DNA of 64,000 nt from Nocardia sp. BSTN01 (GCF_015354405.1 NZ_JADKYP010000033.1:17335-81334), one strand, 5' to 3'; counted from the stretch's first letter, positions 9,506-19,810 are shown. Notes: a model not told the origin generated them from the sequence alone. Numbers and translations: made by a program.

Positions 9506-11776
9506 TCAGCGCACCAGCGTGGCCGCCTCGACCATATTGCGCAGCGACGCCTCCACCTCGGCGCGGCCGCGGGTCTTGAGTCCGCAGTCCGGATTCACCC
9601 ACAACCGTTCCGCCGGAACGGCTTTCATCGCTTCGCGCAGCGAGTTCTCGATCTCGCTCACGCTCGGCACCCGCGGTGAGTGGATGTCGTAGACGCCGGG
9701 CCCGATGCCGAGCGCGTATCCGGCGGTGGTGAGATCGTCGAGGATCTCCATATGCGAGCGCGCCGCCTCCACCGACGTGACATCGGCATCCAGTGCCGCG
9801 ATGGCGCCGATGATCTCGCCGAATTCGGAGTAGCACAGATGGGTGTGGATCTGGGTGTCGTCGCGAACCCCGGCGGTGGCCAGGCGGAACGCACCCACGG
9901 CCCAGTCCAGGTACTGCCGCTGATCATCGCGGCGCAGCGGCAGCAGCTCGCGCAGCGCGGGCTCGTCGACCTGGACGATGCGGATGCCGGCGGCCTCGAG
10001 ATCCACCGTCTCGTCGCGAATGGCCAGCGCCACCTGCCGCGCGGTGTCGGCGAGTGGCTGATCGTCGCGCACGAACGACCAGGCCAGAATCGTGACCGGG
10101 CCGGTCAGCATGCCCTTGACCGGCTTACCGGTCAGCGATTGGGCGTAGGTGATCCACTCGACCGTCATCGGCGCGGTGCGCACGACGTCGCCGTAGAGGA
10201 TCGGCGGGCGCACGCAGCGGGTGCCGTAGGACTGCACCCAGCCGTGGTCGGTGGCGGCGAATCCGTCGAGCTGTTCGGCGAAGTACTGAACCATGTCGTT
10301 GCGCTCGGGTTCGCCGTGCACGAGAACGTCGAGCCCCAGATTCTCTTGTAGCGCAATCACATCCGCGATCTCGGCGCGCATCCGCTCACGATATTGCGCG
10401 TCGTCGATCCTGCCGGCGCGCAGGTCCGCGCGGGCGGTGCGGATCGCGGTGGTCTGCGGATAGGAGCCGATCGTGGTCGTGGGCAGCAGCGGCAGGCGCA
10501 GGTGTGCGCGTTGCAGCTCACGGCGGCGCTGTGCCGGTGCCCGCCGTGCCGGATCCTCACCGAGGCCGGCGAGCCGGGTTCGCACGGCCTCGTTGTGCAG
10601 GCGCGGATCGCGGCGGCGGCTCTCGATCGCGGCGCGCGATGCGGCGAGCTCCGCGGCGACCGCCTCGGTGCCCGCACCGACCGCATGCGCCAGGATTCGC
10701 ACCTCGTCGATCTTCTCGGCGCCGAAAGCCAGCCACGACCGCAGCACCGGATCCAGACCGGGCTCCGCGTCCAGCGAATACGGCACATGCAGCAGTGAAC
10801 TCGAGGTCGACACCGCCAGCGCGCCGACCGAACCCAGCAGGGTCGCCAGCTCGCTCAGCGCCGCTTCCAGATCCGTGCGCCAGATGTTGCGGCCGTCCAC
10901 CACACCGGCCACCACCAGTTTGTCCGCCAGGGCGGGCACGGCGGCGACCTCGGAAATGGTTGTGCCGGAACGGAAGTCGAGTGCGATGCCCTCGACCGGC
11001 GTGGCGGCCAGGGCGCTCAGCGCCGGGCCGGGGGAGCCGAAGTAGGTGGCCACCAGGATGTTGGGCCGCTGGTCCCCGTCGCTCAGGGCGGCGTAGGTGG
11101 TGCGGACGGCGCCGAGTTCCGCCTCGGAGAGGTCGCGCACCAGTACGGGTTCATCGATCTGAACCCAGGCGGCGCCCGCGTCGGCCAGTCGGGCCAGCAG
11201 GTCCCGGTACAGCGGGATCAGCTCGGCCAGCCGGTCCATCGGCGCGACGCCGTCGACACCCTTGGACAGAGCCAGGAAGGTCAGCGGGCCGATCACCACC
11301 GGCCGGGCGGCGATGCCCAGTTCACGCGCCTCGCGCAGCTCGCCGAGCAGCGCCGACGGATCGAGGGCGAATCGGGTGTCCGGGCCGATTTCCGGCACCA
11401 GATAGTGGTAGTTGGTGTCGAACCACTTGGTCATCTCCAGCGGTTCGATGCCTTCGGCGCCGCGCGCGGCGGCGAAATAGCGGTCCAGCGGATCGCCGAT
11501 GCCGCAGACTCGCGGCGGTAGCGCGCCCAGCATGACCGCGGTATCGAGCATCTGGTCGTAGAACGAGAAGGTGCCCACCGGTACCGCGTCGAGGCCGGCG
11601 TCGCGCGCCGCGGTCCAGCCCTGCGCGCGCAGCTGCCGGGCGACGGCCTGCAGTTCGGCGGCGTCGATCCTTCCGGCCCAATAACTTTCGACGGCACGTT
11701 TGAGCTCGCGCCGCGGCCCGATGCGCGGCAGGCCCAGAACCGTTGCGGTGAAACGAGTATGCGTTGTGACAGTCAC
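9506..11776 (-). CDS. metE: Cobalamin-independent methionine synthase
   Basis: MetE transfers the methyl group of 5-methyltetrahydropteroyl-triglutamate to homocysteine to make methionine, without B12. The 756-residue product has the two-barrel family layout. The catalytic half shows [38 protein letters not shown] (zinc ligands His and Cys) and NPDCGLKTR (zinc ligand Cys). The GTG at 11776 is chosen because a GGAG site lies 6 bases upstream and the protein then begins [20 protein letters not shown]. Expression should be shut off by B12 through the riboswitch immediately upstream. The regulator gene lies 283 bases downstream on the same strand. Confidence 0.96.
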   Translation of the reverse strand: MTVTTHTRFTATVLGLPRIGPRRELKRAVESYWAGRIDAAELQAVARQLRAQGWTAARDAGLDAVPVGTFSFYDQMLDTAVMLGALPPRVCGIGDPLDRYFAAARGAEGIEPLEMTKWFDTNYHYLVPEIGPDTRFALDPSALLGELREARELGIAARPVVIGPLTFLALSKGVDGVAPMDRLAELIPLYRDLLARLADAGAAWVQIDEPVLVRDLSEAELGAVRTTYAALSDGDQRPNILVATYFGSPGPALSALAATPVEGIALDFRSGTTISEVAAVPALADKLVVAGVVDGRNIWRTDLEAALSELATLLGSVGALAVSTSSSLLHVPYSLDAEPGLDPVLRSWLAFGAEKIDEVRILAHAVGAGTEAVAAELAASRAAIESRRRDPRLHNEAVRTRLAGLGEDPARRAPAQRRRELQRAHLRLPLLPTTTIGSYPQTTAIRTARADLRAGRIDDAQYRERMRAEIADVIALQENLGLDVLVHGEPERNDMVQYFAEQLDGFAATDHGWVQSYGTRCVRPPILYGDVVRTAPMTVEWITYAQSLTGKPVKGMLTGPVTILAWSFVRDDQPLADTARQVALAIRDETVDLEAAGIRIVQVDEPALRELLPLRRDDQRQYLDWAVGAFRLATAGVRDDTQIHTHLCYSEFGEIIGAIAALDADVTSVEAARSHMEILDDLTTAGYALGIGPGVYDIHSPRVPSVSEIENSLREAMKAVPAERLWVNPDCGLKTRGRAEVEASLRNMVEAATLVR

Positions 11777-11929
11777 GGTGTTCTCCAAAAGTGGAAGCCA
11801 CTGGTCACCGCCGCACGACGGACGAAGCCCCGAAAAACACTGCCGCACCGGGGTATTCCGGTGTGCCGCGGGTCCGCCCGCCCGGTCCACGAGGCGGTGG
11901 CCGCCGGATACGGCGTATCCGGCACAACC
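11777..11929 (-). promoter_or_regulatory. Expression platform between B12 aptamer and metE
   Basis: Between the aptamer and the GTG lie a strong hairpin (CCGGATAC/GTATCCGG, 11904-11922) and a small hairpin AGTGG-CTT-CCACT immediately before the TTTTGGAG ribosome binding site. No terminator with a U-run is visible, so control at translation initiation looks more likely than premature termination, but this is inference. Confidence 0.5.
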
Positions 11930-12118
11930 GGCAGGTCTTCGGACTCACAGGCATCGGTCGTGCGGACCGGTCCGGAGAGGGGCCCCGGATGTCGCCTACT
12001 GGCCGTCGCTTCCCGGAAAGGATCCAGTGCTCATGACGGCGGTCGTTCCTGTTCACCGCTGCGGGACAGTCCCGGATTCCCACCGGGTTCCCTCTCGCCG
12101 GTCCGCGAGGACCGGTTT
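11930..12118 (-). ncRNA. Cobalamin (B12) riboswitch aptamer controlling metE
   Basis: Read on the minus strand, the metE leader contains the core AGAGGGAACCCGGTGGGAAT followed by CCGGGACTGTCCCGCAGCGG, which is the conserved G-rich/ACTG/CCCGC section of cobalamin aptamers. It ends with the B12-box-like GAGTCCGAAGACCTGCC near 11933-11949. The spacing (about 190 bases) and the position ahead of a B12-independent methionine synthase agree. Adenosyl- or methylcobalamin binding would be expected to lower metE expression. The exact aptamer ends are approximate. Confidence 0.9.
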
Positions 12119-12344
12119 CGACGCTGCGCGCGACGCTCGGGGCTCCAACTCGTCGACGGCAGCGAACCAGCTGCGTTCCCGAGCGTAATCCACCGCGAGC
12201 GGCAGGGGAAACACCGCCCGCCCGGCTGCCGATGTTTCCGCTGGAAGAACACAACTTCGCAGACTCGCCGATCCGGTTTGTGAGGATGGCTGCGAAGCCC
12301 TATTCACTGTCCGGCCCCGCTCACCGGGCAGGTACCTTTATCGA

Positions 12345-15300
12345 ATGTTCTCCAAAGTGCTGGTCGCCAACCGCGGGGAAATCGCCATCCGTGCCTTCCG
12401 TGCCGCCTACGAGCTCGGTATCGGCACCGTGGCGGTTTTCCCCTACGAAGATCGCAACTCGGTGCATCGCCTCAAGGCCGACGAGTCGTATCAAATCGGT
12501 GTCCCCGGACATCCCGTGCGCGCCTACCTCTCGATTCCCGAGATCATCAGCGCCGCCAAGTCGGCCGGCGCCGATGCGGTCTACCCCGGCTACGGCTTCC
12601 TGTCGGAGAATCCGGACCTCGCCGCGGCGTGCGCGGAGGAGGGCATCACCTTCATCGGTCCCTCGGCCGAGGTGCTCGAACTGACCGGTAACAAGGCGCG
12701 GGCCATCGCGGCGGCGAAGGCCGCCGGGCTTCCGGTGCTGAACTCCAGCGCGCCCTCGGCCGATGTCGAGGAGTTGCTGCGGGCCTCGGAGCAGATGGAG
12801 TTCCCGGTGTTCGTGAAGGCGGTCGCCGGTGGCGGTGGCCGGGGTATGCGCCGGGTGGCGGACCGGGTGCAGCTGCGCGAGGCGATCGAGGCGGCCATGC
12901 GCGAGGCGGAGTCGGCGTTCGGGGACGCGACGGTCTTCCTCGAGCAGGCGGTGATCAACCCGCGGCATATCGAGGTGCAGATCCTGGCCGATCAGCACGG
13001 CAACGTCATGCATCTGTTCGAGCGCGACTGTTCGCTGCAGCGGCGGCATCAGAAGGTGATCGAGCTCGCGCCGGCGCCGAATCTGGATCCCGCACTGCGC
13101 GAACGTATTTGCGCGGACGCGGTGGCCTTCGCGCGCCAGATCGGGTACTCGTGCGCCGGCACCGTGGAGTTCCTGCTCGACGAGCGCGGCCGTCACGTGT
13201 TCATCGAGATGAACCCGCGCATCCAGGTCGAGCACACGGTGACCGAGGAGATCACCGACGTCGACCTCGTGCAGTCGCAGCTGCGCATCGCGGCCGGCGA
13301 GACGCTCGCGGATCTCGGGCTGAGCCAGGACAGCGTGTCGATCCACGGTGCCGCGCTGCAGTGCCGGATCACCACGGAGGATCCGGCCAACGGCTTCCGG
13401 CCCGACACCGGGCGCATCACCGCCTACCGCTCGCCCGGCGGCGGTGGTATCCGCCTCGACGGTGGGGCGAATCTGGGCGCCGAGGTCGGCGCGCACTTCG
13501 ACTCCATGCTGGTGAAGCTGACCTGCCGCGGCCGCGACTTCGGCGCGGCGGTGGCGCGCGCCCGGCGTGCGGTGGCGGAGTTCCGCATCCGCGGCGTGGC
13601 CACGAACATCCCGTTCCTGCAGGCGGTGCTCGACGATCCGGACTTCCGGGCCGGGCGGATCACCACCTCGTTCATCGACGAGCGCCCGCAGCTGCTGACC
13701 CAGCGCGGTTCGGCCGACCGCGGCACGCGCATCCTGCGCTATCTGGCCGACGTGACGGTGAACAAGCCGCACGGTGAGCGGCCGACGGCGGTCTATCCGC
13801 ACGACAAGCTGCCGGCGATCGACCTGAGTGCGCCGCCGCCGGACGGCACCCGCCAGCGACTGCTCGAGCTGGGGCCCGAGGGGTTCGCGCGCTGGCTGCG
13901 CGAGCGCGACGCCGTCGGCGTCACCGACACCACGTTCCGCGACGCCCATCAGTCACTGCTCGCCACCCGGGTGCGGACGCGTGGACTGTTGACGGTGGCC
14001 GGACACGTGGCCCGGATGACGCCGGAGCTGCTGTCGGTCGAGTGCTGGGGTGGCGCGACCTACGATGTGGCGCTGCGGTTCCTGTACGAGGATCCGTGGG
14101 AGCGGCTGGCCGCACTGCGGGAGGCGATTCCGAACATCTGCCTGCAGATGCTGCTGCGCGGACGCAACACCGTCGGATACACGCCGTATCCGGAGCAGGT
14201 GACGCGGGCGTTCGTGCGCGAGGCCACCGATACCGGCATCGACATCTTCCGGATCTTCGACGCACTCAACAATGTGGATCAGATGCGGCCGGCGATCGAC
14301 GCGGTGCGCGAGACCGGCACCGCGCTGGCCGAGGTCGCGATGTCCTACACCGGCGATCTGTCGAATCCGAACGAGAACCTCTACACCCTCGACTACTACC
14401 TGAAACTCGCCGAGCAGATCGTCGAGGCCGGTGCGCACGTGCTGGCGATCAAGGACATGGCCGGACTGCTGCGGGCGCCGGCCGCGCACACGCTGGTGAC
14501 GGCGCTGCGCAGCAACTTCGATCTGCCGGTGCACGTGCACACCCACGACACTCCCGGCGGTCAGCTCGCCACCTATCTGGCGGCCTGGCAGGCCGGCGCG
14601 GACGCCGTGGACGGGGCGAGCGCACCGATGGCCGGCACCACGAGCCAGCCCGCGCTCTCGGCGATCGTCGCCGCGGCCGCGCATTCGCCCTACGACACCG
14701 GGCTGAACCTCGACGCCGTCTGCGATCTCGAGCCGTACTGGGAGGCGTTGCGCAAGGTCTACGCGCCCTTCGAATCCGGATTGCCGGGGCCGACGGGCCG
14801 GGTGTACCACCACGAGATTCCGGGCGGGCAGCTGTCGAATCTGCGGCAGCAGGCCATCGCGCTCGGGCTGGGCGACCGGTTCGAGGAGGTCGAGGCCAAA
14901 TACGCGGCCGCCGACCGCCTGCTGGGCCGGCTGGTGAAGGTCACCCCGTCCTCGAAGGTCGTCGGTGATCTCGCCTTGTCGCTCGTCGGATCCGGTGTGG
15001 ACGTGGAGGATTTCGCCACCGACCCAGCGCGCTACGACATCCCGGACTCGGTCATCGGTTTCCTGCGCGGCGAACTCGGCACCCCGGCCGGTGGCTGGCC
15101 CGAACCCTTCCGCAGCCGCGCCCTCGAAGGCCGCGGTCCGGCGAAGCCGGAAGTGCCGTTGACCGCGGAAGACGCCGCGGCGCTGGACGGGACGTCGCAG
15201 CAGCGCCGAGAGACGTTGAACCGGTTGCTGTTTCCCGCACCCACCGCGGAATTCCTGGCGCACCGGGAGAAATACGGCGACACCACCGGCTTGTCGGCGA

Positions 15301-15749
15301 ATCAGTTCTTCTACGGATTGCGCCACGGCGAGGAACACCGCGTCGAACTGGAGAAGGGCGTCACCCTGCTGATCGGTCTCGAGGCGATCTCCGAACCGGA
15401 CGAGCGGGGTATGCGCACGGTCATGTGCATCCTCAACGGGCAGTTGCGTCCGGTACAGGTGCGCGACCGCTCGATCGCCAGCGAGGTGCCGGTGGCGGAG
15501 AAGGCCGACAAGAACAACGCCGGCCACATCGCCGCCCCCTTCGCCGGTGTCGTGACGCTGACCGTCGGCGAAGGTGACACGGTCGCCGCCGGTGACACGG
15601 TCGGCACGATCGAGGCCATGAAGATGGAAGCCGCCATCACCGCACCTCGCGCCGGTGTCGTCGCCCGCGTGGCCATCGGCGCGGTGCAGCAGGTGGAAGG
15701 TGGCGATTTGCTGGTGGAACTGCGCACGAACGAGACCGCGGCCGAATGA
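12345..15749 (+). CDS. pyc: Pyruvate carboxylase
   Basis: A single-chain pyruvate carboxylase of 1134 residues, which makes oxaloacetate from pyruvate, bicarbonate and ATP with biotin. In order: biotin carboxylase (1 to about 450; MFSKVLVANRGEIAIRAF, the Gly-rich loop AVAGGGGRGMRRV and EMNPRIQVEHTVTEEI), carboxyltransferase (about 500-1000; DTTFRDAHQSLLATRVR, VHVHTHDTPGGQLATYLAAW) and biotinyl carrier domain with IEAMKMEA, biotinylated Lys1093. Normal length. It is followed by rsmD and coaD as in mycobacteria. Its promoter must lie in the ~220 bases shared with the start of the divergent metE leader. Confidence 0.98.
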   Translation: MFSKVLVANRGEIAIRAFRAAYELGIGTVAVFPYEDRNSVHRLKADESYQIGVPGHPVRAYLSIPEIISAAKSAGADAVYPGYGFLSENPDLAAACAEEGITFIGPSAEVLELTGNKARAIAAAKAAGLPVLNSSAPSADVEELLRASEQMEFPVFVKAVAGGGGRGMRRVADRVQLREAIEAAMREAESAFGDATVFLEQAVINPRHIEVQILADQHGNVMHLFERDCSLQRRHQKVIELAPAPNLDPALRERICADAVAFARQIGYSCAGTVEFLLDERGRHVFIEMNPRIQVEHTVTEEITDVDLVQSQLRIAAGETLADLGLSQDSVSIHGAALQCRITTEDPANGFRPDTGRITAYRSPGGGGIRLDGGANLGAEVGAHFDSMLVKLTCRGRDFGAAVARARRAVAEFRIRGVATNIPFLQAVLDDPDFRAGRITTSFIDERPQLLTQRGSADRGTRILRYLADVTVNKPHGERPTAVYPHDKLPAIDLSAPPPDGTRQRLLELGPEGFARWLRERDAVGVTDTTFRDAHQSLLATRVRTRGLLTVAGHVARMTPELLSVECWGGATYDVALRFLYEDPWERLAALREAIPNICLQMLLRGRNTVGYTPYPEQVTRAFVREATDTGIDIFRIFDALNNVDQMRPAIDAVRETGTALAEVAMSYTGDLSNPNENLYTLDYYLKLAEQIVEAGAHVLAIKDMAGLLRAPAAHTLVTALRSNFDLPVHVHTHDTPGGQLATYLAAWQAGADAVDGASAPMAGTTSQPALSAIVAAAAHSPYDTGLNLDAVCDLEPYWEALRKVYAPFESGLPGPTGRVYHHEIPGGQLSNLRQQAIALGLGDRFEEVEAKYAAADRLLGRLVKVTPSSKVVGDLALSLVGSGVDVEDFATDPARYDIPDSVIGFLRGELGTPAGGWPEPFRSRALEGRGPAKPEVPLTAEDAAALDGTSQQRRETLNRLLFPAPTAEFLAHREKYGDTTGLSANQFFYGLRHGEEHRVELEKGVTLLIGLEAISEPDERGMRTVMCILNGQLRPVQVRDRSIASEVPVAEKADKNNAGHIAAPFAGVVTLTVGEGDTVAAGDTVGTIEAMKMEAAITAPRAGVVARVAIGAVQQVEGGDLLVELRTNETAAE

Positions 15750-15850
15750 CGCTGCCGGTCAGCCACATTCGGGTGCGGGGCGAGGGCCGGCCGTGATCGG
15801 TCACGGACCGGCTCGCGCAGACCGTATGCCGGTGGACCGGTCGACGTCGT

Positions 15851-15879
15851 CGTGCGGGCGGGGCCGACCCGCCCGCACG
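15851..15879 (+). terminator. Hairpin between pyc and rsmD
   Basis: A 12-bp perfect stem CGTGCGGGCGGG / CCCGCCCGCACG with a 5-base loop, about 100 bases past the pyc stop and 38 before the rsmD start. No U-tract follows. It may attenuate read-through into rsmD. Confidence 0.45.
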
Positions 15880-15917
15880 GCCCCGCGCCCTCGGCGTGCC
15901 GTGGTGGGGGGATCGCG

Positions 15918-16475
15918 GTGACCCGGATCGTCGCGGGCACGGCCGGCGGTCGGCGGCTGCGGGTTCCGCCCGCGGGAACCAGGCCCACCTCGGACCGGGT
16001 GCGGGAAGCGCTGTTCAACGCGCTCGCCGCGCGCCTGGATTTCGACGGAATCCGGGTGATCGACCTCTATGCCGGTTCGGGTGCCCTCGGTCTGGAGGCA
16101 CTGTCGCGCGGTGCGTCCCATGCGCTGCTGGTCGAATCCGATCGCAAGGCGGCCGCGGTCATTCGCGGAAATATCGCGGATCTGGCTGTGCCCGGCGCCG
16201 AAATGCGCCTGGGCACAGTCGCTTCCGTGCTGGCGACAGCACCGGCCGAGCCATACGACCTGGTGCTGTCCGACCCGCCCTACGCGGTCGCCGACGCCGC
16301 TGTCGAGGCCGACCTGCGGGCGTTGTCGGCCAACGGCTGGCTGTACGGGGACGCGCTGATCGTCGTCGAGCGGTCGGCGCGATCACCGGAAACGGCATGG
16401 CCCGCAGGGTATTCGGCGTTGAAGTCGCGCCGATACGGCGAAACTCGCGTCGACCTGGCGGAATACCGCGGGTAA
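15918..16475 (+). CDS. rsmD: 16S rRNA (guanine(966)-N(2))-methyltransferase
   Basis: A 185-residue class I SAM methyltransferase that modifies G966 of 16S rRNA in the assembled small subunit. The start VTRIVAGTAGGRRLRVPPAG is the family signature, followed by TSDRVREALFN, the SAM loop VIDLYAGSGALGLEALSRGA and the catalytic DPPY motif in VLSDPPYAV (about 118-121). GTG 15918 is chosen because it begins at the conserved TRIVAG; the longer frame from 15852 is not family-like and reads through a hairpin. It converges with coaD, only 7 bases apart. Confidence 0.93.
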   Translation: MTRIVAGTAGGRRLRVPPAGTRPTSDRVREALFNALAARLDFDGIRVIDLYAGSGALGLEALSRGASHALLVESDRKAAAVIRGNIADLAVPGAEMRLGTVASVLATAPAEPYDLVLSDPPYAVADAAVEADLRALSANGWLYGDALIVVERSARSPETAWPAGYSALKSRRYGETRVDLAEYRG

Positions 16476-16482
16476 CCCCGAC

Positions 16483-16968
16483 TCAGCCGCGACGTTCGGC
16501 GATGCGCGCGAGCAGTCGTTTGTGCACAGCCGGCGGCAGCATGCCGGTGACGTCGCCGCCGAAGGTCGCGACCTCCTTGACCAGGGAACTGGACAGGAAG
16601 CTCAGCGCCGGGTTGGTGGCCAGGAAGTAGGTGTCGACGCCCGAGAGGTGCTTGTTCATCTGGGCCATCTGCATCTCGTATCCGAGATCGGTGGCATCGC
16701 GCAGGCCCTTGACCATGGCGGTGATGCCCTGTTCGCGAGCGAAATCGACCAGCAGCCCGTACCAGGATTCGATCCGCACGTTCGGCAGATCGGCGGTCGC
16801 CTCGCGCAACATCTCGATCCGCTCGTCGACGCTGAACATGCCCTGCTTGCTCTTGTTGATCATCACGGTCACGACCACCTCGTCGAACTGCGCGGCCGCG
16901 CGCGAGATGACGTCGATATGCCCGTTGGTCACCGGATCGAAGGACCCGGGGCACAGTGCTCCAGCCAT
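16483..16968 (-). CDS. coaD: Phosphopantetheine adenylyltransferase
   Basis: CoaD transfers AMP from ATP to 4'-phosphopantetheine, the penultimate step of coenzyme A synthesis. The 161-residue product has the nucleotidyltransferase motif [10 protein letters not shown] (8-17), the [19 protein letters not shown] substrate-binding stretch and [11 protein letters not shown] near the C-terminus. Standard family length and firm identity. It follows rsmD in mycobacteria in the same direction, whereas here the two genes converge, a local inversion relative to that arrangement. Confidence 0.97.
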   Translation of the reverse strand: MAGALCPGSFDPVTNGHIDVISRAAAQFDEVVVTVMINKSKQGMFSVDERIEMLREATADLPNVRIESWYGLLVDFAREQGITAMVKGLRDATDLGYEMQMAQMNKHLSGVDTYFLATNPALSFLSSSLVKEVATFGGDVTGMLPPAVHKRLLARIAERRG

Positions 16969-17013
16969 GCAGCGACGCTAACAGGTCCGGGCAGGCCGAG
17001 CCGATCGTGGTCG

Positions 17014-18021
17014 TCACAGCGCACGCAGCCGCAGCGGCGTCGCGGGCGGAAGCGGCGCGGGGCGGATGTAACCGCGGGGAGGCTGCTCGCGCGCCCGGCT
17101 CAGCGCGGCGTGTACGCGCTGCGCGGTGACTCCGGTGCTCAACTCACGCCAGGTGGTACGGATCGACCGAAATCCGTAGCGCCGCAACACCACATCCGGC
17201 GCTCGGCGCGGCGGGTCCCCGTGTACGCGTGCCCTTTTCGTCCGGTGCCCGTCGATCTCGAGCACCACGCCGGTCCGGCCCAGATACAGATCCGCCGTAC
17301 CCAGCACCCGCCCGTCGTCGGCATGGATCACTCCGCCCGCGGCCGCCGGCGGGAATCCGAGCAGCCGCAGCAGCACCCGGACCCGGGAGTGGTCGACTCC
17401 GGGGCTGCGCGGATCGAGGAAACCGATCACGTGCCGGGCAGCGTCGACGCCGCGCCGGCCACGGGCGCGTGCCAGTTCGCGCGCCAATGCCGCTGCGGTG
17501 ATGCCGAATTCGCGGGCGAGGGCGTCGCCGACGACGACCGCGGATTCGAACGGAAGCGTGCGTGCCAGATCGACGACGGTGCGGGCGGGACTGGTGACCA
17601 GCAGCCCGTCCCGTTCGACCACGACGGGGACCGGTGCGCAATGCACCGTCAGATTCGGCTTGATGCGCCCGCCGTGGCGTCGATTGCGCGTCACGTGCAC
17701 GCGGTCCAGCAGCGCCGGGGACATCGGCGCGCCCAGCAGCACCGCCGCCGATTGATGGCTCACCACGGCGTCGGCCGCCATCTCCGGTAGCACCGCCGCC
17801 ACCGCCAGCCGGTGCCGCGCCACGCCGTCCAGTTCGGCGAGGGCCGAGACCTCCGCGTACGCCCCGCGCCGCACGCGCCGCCAGCTTCCGGTCGCACACC
17901 GCCGCCGGATCTCGTCGTCGCTGACGCCGACCGACACCACTTCACGACGCCGATGCAGCCCACCGGCACCGGTCTGCCGCGCTGCGCCGCACCGGATTTC
18001 GGCAACGCTGTCGTGGGTCAT
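17014..18021 (-). CDS. AbiEi-like / DUF559 protein
   Basis: A 335-residue protein with an N-terminal winged-helix-like part (DDEIRRRCATGSWRRVRRGA, about 34-53) typical of AbiEi-antitoxin-domain proteins, and a C-terminal DUF559 region with a restriction-endonuclease-like strand (LYLGRTGVVLEIDGHRTKRA). AbiEi is the antitoxin of type IV toxin-antitoxin systems, but these long actinobacterial versions usually occur alone, and no AbiEii-type nucleotidyltransferase lies nearby. Function unproven. The ATG at 18021 begins the conserved part; the frame continues open to 18288 with low-complexity sequence that I left out. Confidence 0.75.
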   Translation of the reverse strand: MTHDSVAEIRCGAARQTGAGGLHRRREVVSVGVSDDEIRRRCATGSWRRVRRGAYAEVSALAELDGVARHRLAVAAVLPEMAADAVVSHQSAAVLLGAPMSPALLDRVHVTRNRRHGGRIKPNLTVHCAPVPVVVERDGLLVTSPARTVVDLARTLPFESAVVVGDALAREFGITAAALARELARARGRRGVDAARHVIGFLDPRSPGVDHSRVRVLLRLLGFPPAAAGGVIHADDGRVLGTADLYLGRTGVVLEIDGHRTKRARVHGDPPRRAPDVVLRRYGFRSIRTTWRELSTGVTAQRVHAALSRAREQPPRGYIRPAPLPPATPLRLRAL

Positions 18022-18297
18022 TGCGGATCCCGGTGCGGGCGGGTGCGGCGTGGGTGGGGCAAGAGAGGGCAGGGGACCGGTACCCGAGGGCGTGGGGACG
18101 CGGCCGAGCGCAGACCTGCGCGCCAGAGGGTGGGTCTTCCCGGGCAGTGATTCCCCGAACGGTGGTGCATTGCCGAACCTCCCACGATGAGAACTCGCAA
18201 CGACGTTTGCTGAGTTAGGACGTGGGGTAGAGAGACTCGGTTCCTTGCTCGAATGACCAGGTTGCAGCCGCACCCCGTGCATGAGCACGACGGGCGA

Positions 18298-18843
18298 TCA
18301 GAACACCCAGAGTCGCAGGGTCAGGAAGCGCAGCGCACCGACGCCGGCGGTGATGCCGATGACGGCGATCGCCTCGGTGACGTCGGCGAGTCCGGGCGCC
18401 GCGATATCGAGGACCGCCAGCGCCCCCGAGGTGATGGCGAGTCCGGCCAGCGCCAGTCCACCGCCCTCGAGTTGGGCGGTGAGCCAGCCGACCCGGTCGG
18501 CGGCGTGGAAGGTGAGGCGGCGGTGCAGTTCGTTGGCCAGTGCCGTGCTGACGATGGATCCGGTCAGGTTGGCCAGCTGCGGCCCGCCGCTGTAGCAGGC
18601 CAGGAACAGCAGGAAGTAGCCGATATTGCTGAAACCGCCGACCAGTGCGAAGCGCACGAGTTGCGGCAGCCAGTGGTCGCCGCGCAGATAGTTGGCGAAG
18701 CGCGAGGCGAGGCGGCGGATGCGAGGCGGGGACTGCTGCGGCTCCGGCGTCTCGGCCAGCAGTTCGCTGTGCACGATGGATACACCCGGATCGGGCTGTG
18801 GGTTCACCCACATACCCGGAGGTGCCGGATAAAGGACAACCAT
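18298..18843 (-). CDS. GtrA-family membrane protein
   Basis: A 181-residue integral membrane protein with four predicted helices and the GtrA signature LVRFALVGGFSNIGYFLLF (about 63-81), NELHRRLTF and the C-terminal LRFLTLRLWVF. GtrA proteins assist lipid-linked sugar transfer across the membrane; in mycobacteria a relative (Rv3789) is linked to arabinan synthesis. No glycosyltransferase lies next to it, so the partner is unknown. ATG 18843 was chosen; a second Met ten codons on (18813) is possible. It is divergent from sepIVA. Confidence 0.82.
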   Translation of the reverse strand: MVVLYPAPPGMWVNPQPDPGVSIVHSELLAETPEPQQSPPRIRRLASRFANYLRGDHWLPQLVRFALVGGFSNIGYFLLFLACYSGGPQLANLTGSIVSTALANELHRRLTFHAADRVGWLTAQLEGGGLALAGLAITSGALAVLDIAAPGLADVTEAIAVIGITAGVGALRFLTLRLWVF

Positions 18844-19063
18844 TGTCGTTCCGATCGCACTGTGCCGGACGCCGTTGGCGGCGGGTTCCGGCTGGTCTAC
18901 CGCTCGGTAGAAAAGATAGCACCAAGCGGAGAGAATTCCTCCACTTGATTTGTGTGGGATAGGAAACACCGCCCGACACACCGATGGTGATCTGGGCAGA
19001 CACGCGGGATGCGGGCACACTGGGCCGAGAGCAGTAGTTCGGCACGAGAGTGGGGTCAGCAGG

Positions 19064-19810
19064 ATGTATCGCGTATTCGAGGCACTCGACGAACTGGTTG
19101 CGATCGTCGAAGAGGCGCGGGGTATCCCGCCGACCCGCAATTGCATCGTGCCCCGCGGTGAGGTGCTGGAACTGCTCGACGATGTGCGTGAGGCGCTGCC
19201 CGGCGAACTCGACGACGCCCAGGACGTGCTCGACCACCGCGACAAGATCGTCTCCGACGCCCGCAATTCCGCCGAGGCGACGGTGACCGGGGCCAACGAC
19301 CAGGCCGAACAAACCGTCGCCGGCGCCCGCGAGGAGGCCGACCGGCTGCTGGCCGATGCCAAGGCGCACGCCGACCGGATGGTCGCCGAGGCCCGCGCGC
19401 ACGCTGATCACCTGGTCGCGACCGCGCAGGCCGAGGCCGACCGCATCGTGACCGACGGCAAGGCCGAATACGAGGCGCTCACCGGCCGCGCCCGCACCGA
19501 GTCGGAGCGGATGATCGCGGCGGGTCAGGCCTCCTACGACCGGTCGGTGGCCGAGGGGCAGGCCGAACAGGAACGCCTGGTGTCGCAGACCGAGGTGGTA
19601 CGGGCCGCGCACGGCGAATCCGCGCGGTTGATCGACGCCGCGCAGTCCGAGGCGGACCGGTTGCGTGAGGAATGCGACCACTACGTCGATTCCCAGCTCG
19701 CCGATTTCGAGGAGACTCTGCACTCGACGCTGCGGACGGTCGGCCGCGGTCGTCAGCAATTGCGTTCGGGGACCGGCATTCCGGACTACGCCGCCGACTT
19801 CCGGCGCTGA
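19064..19810 (+). CDS. sepIVA: SepIVA, septal DivIVA-like coiled-coil protein
   Basis: A 248-residue cytosolic protein starting MYRVFEALDELVAIVEEARG, matching the N-terminal DivIVA-like segment of mycobacterial SepIVA (Rv2927c). The rest is a long Ala/Glu/Asp-rich coiled coil with repeated AxAxADR units (residues about 65-225). SepIVA is needed for division and tracks to the septum and intracellular membrane domain. An AGG precedes the ATG closely. The position directly before DUF177, rpmF, rnc and mutM is the same as in M. tuberculosis, supporting orthology. Confidence 0.88.
   Translation: MYRVFEALDELVAIVEEARGIPPTRNCIVPRGEVLELLDDVREALPGELDDAQDVLDHRDKIVSDARNSAEATVTGANDQAEQTVAGAREEADRLLADAKAHADRMVAEARAHADHLVATAQAEADRIVTDGKAEYEALTGRARTESERMIAAGQASYDRSVAEGQAEQERLVSQTEVVRAAHGESARLIDAAQSEADRLREECDHYVDSQLADFEETLHSTLRTVGRGRQQLRSGTGIPDYAADFRR

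Noticed and set aside
18022-18288. N-terminal extension of the AbiEi/DUF559 protein
   Set aside because: The frame is open, but the added ~89 residues are Pro/Ser-rich and not typical of the family; ATG 18021 begins the conserved part.
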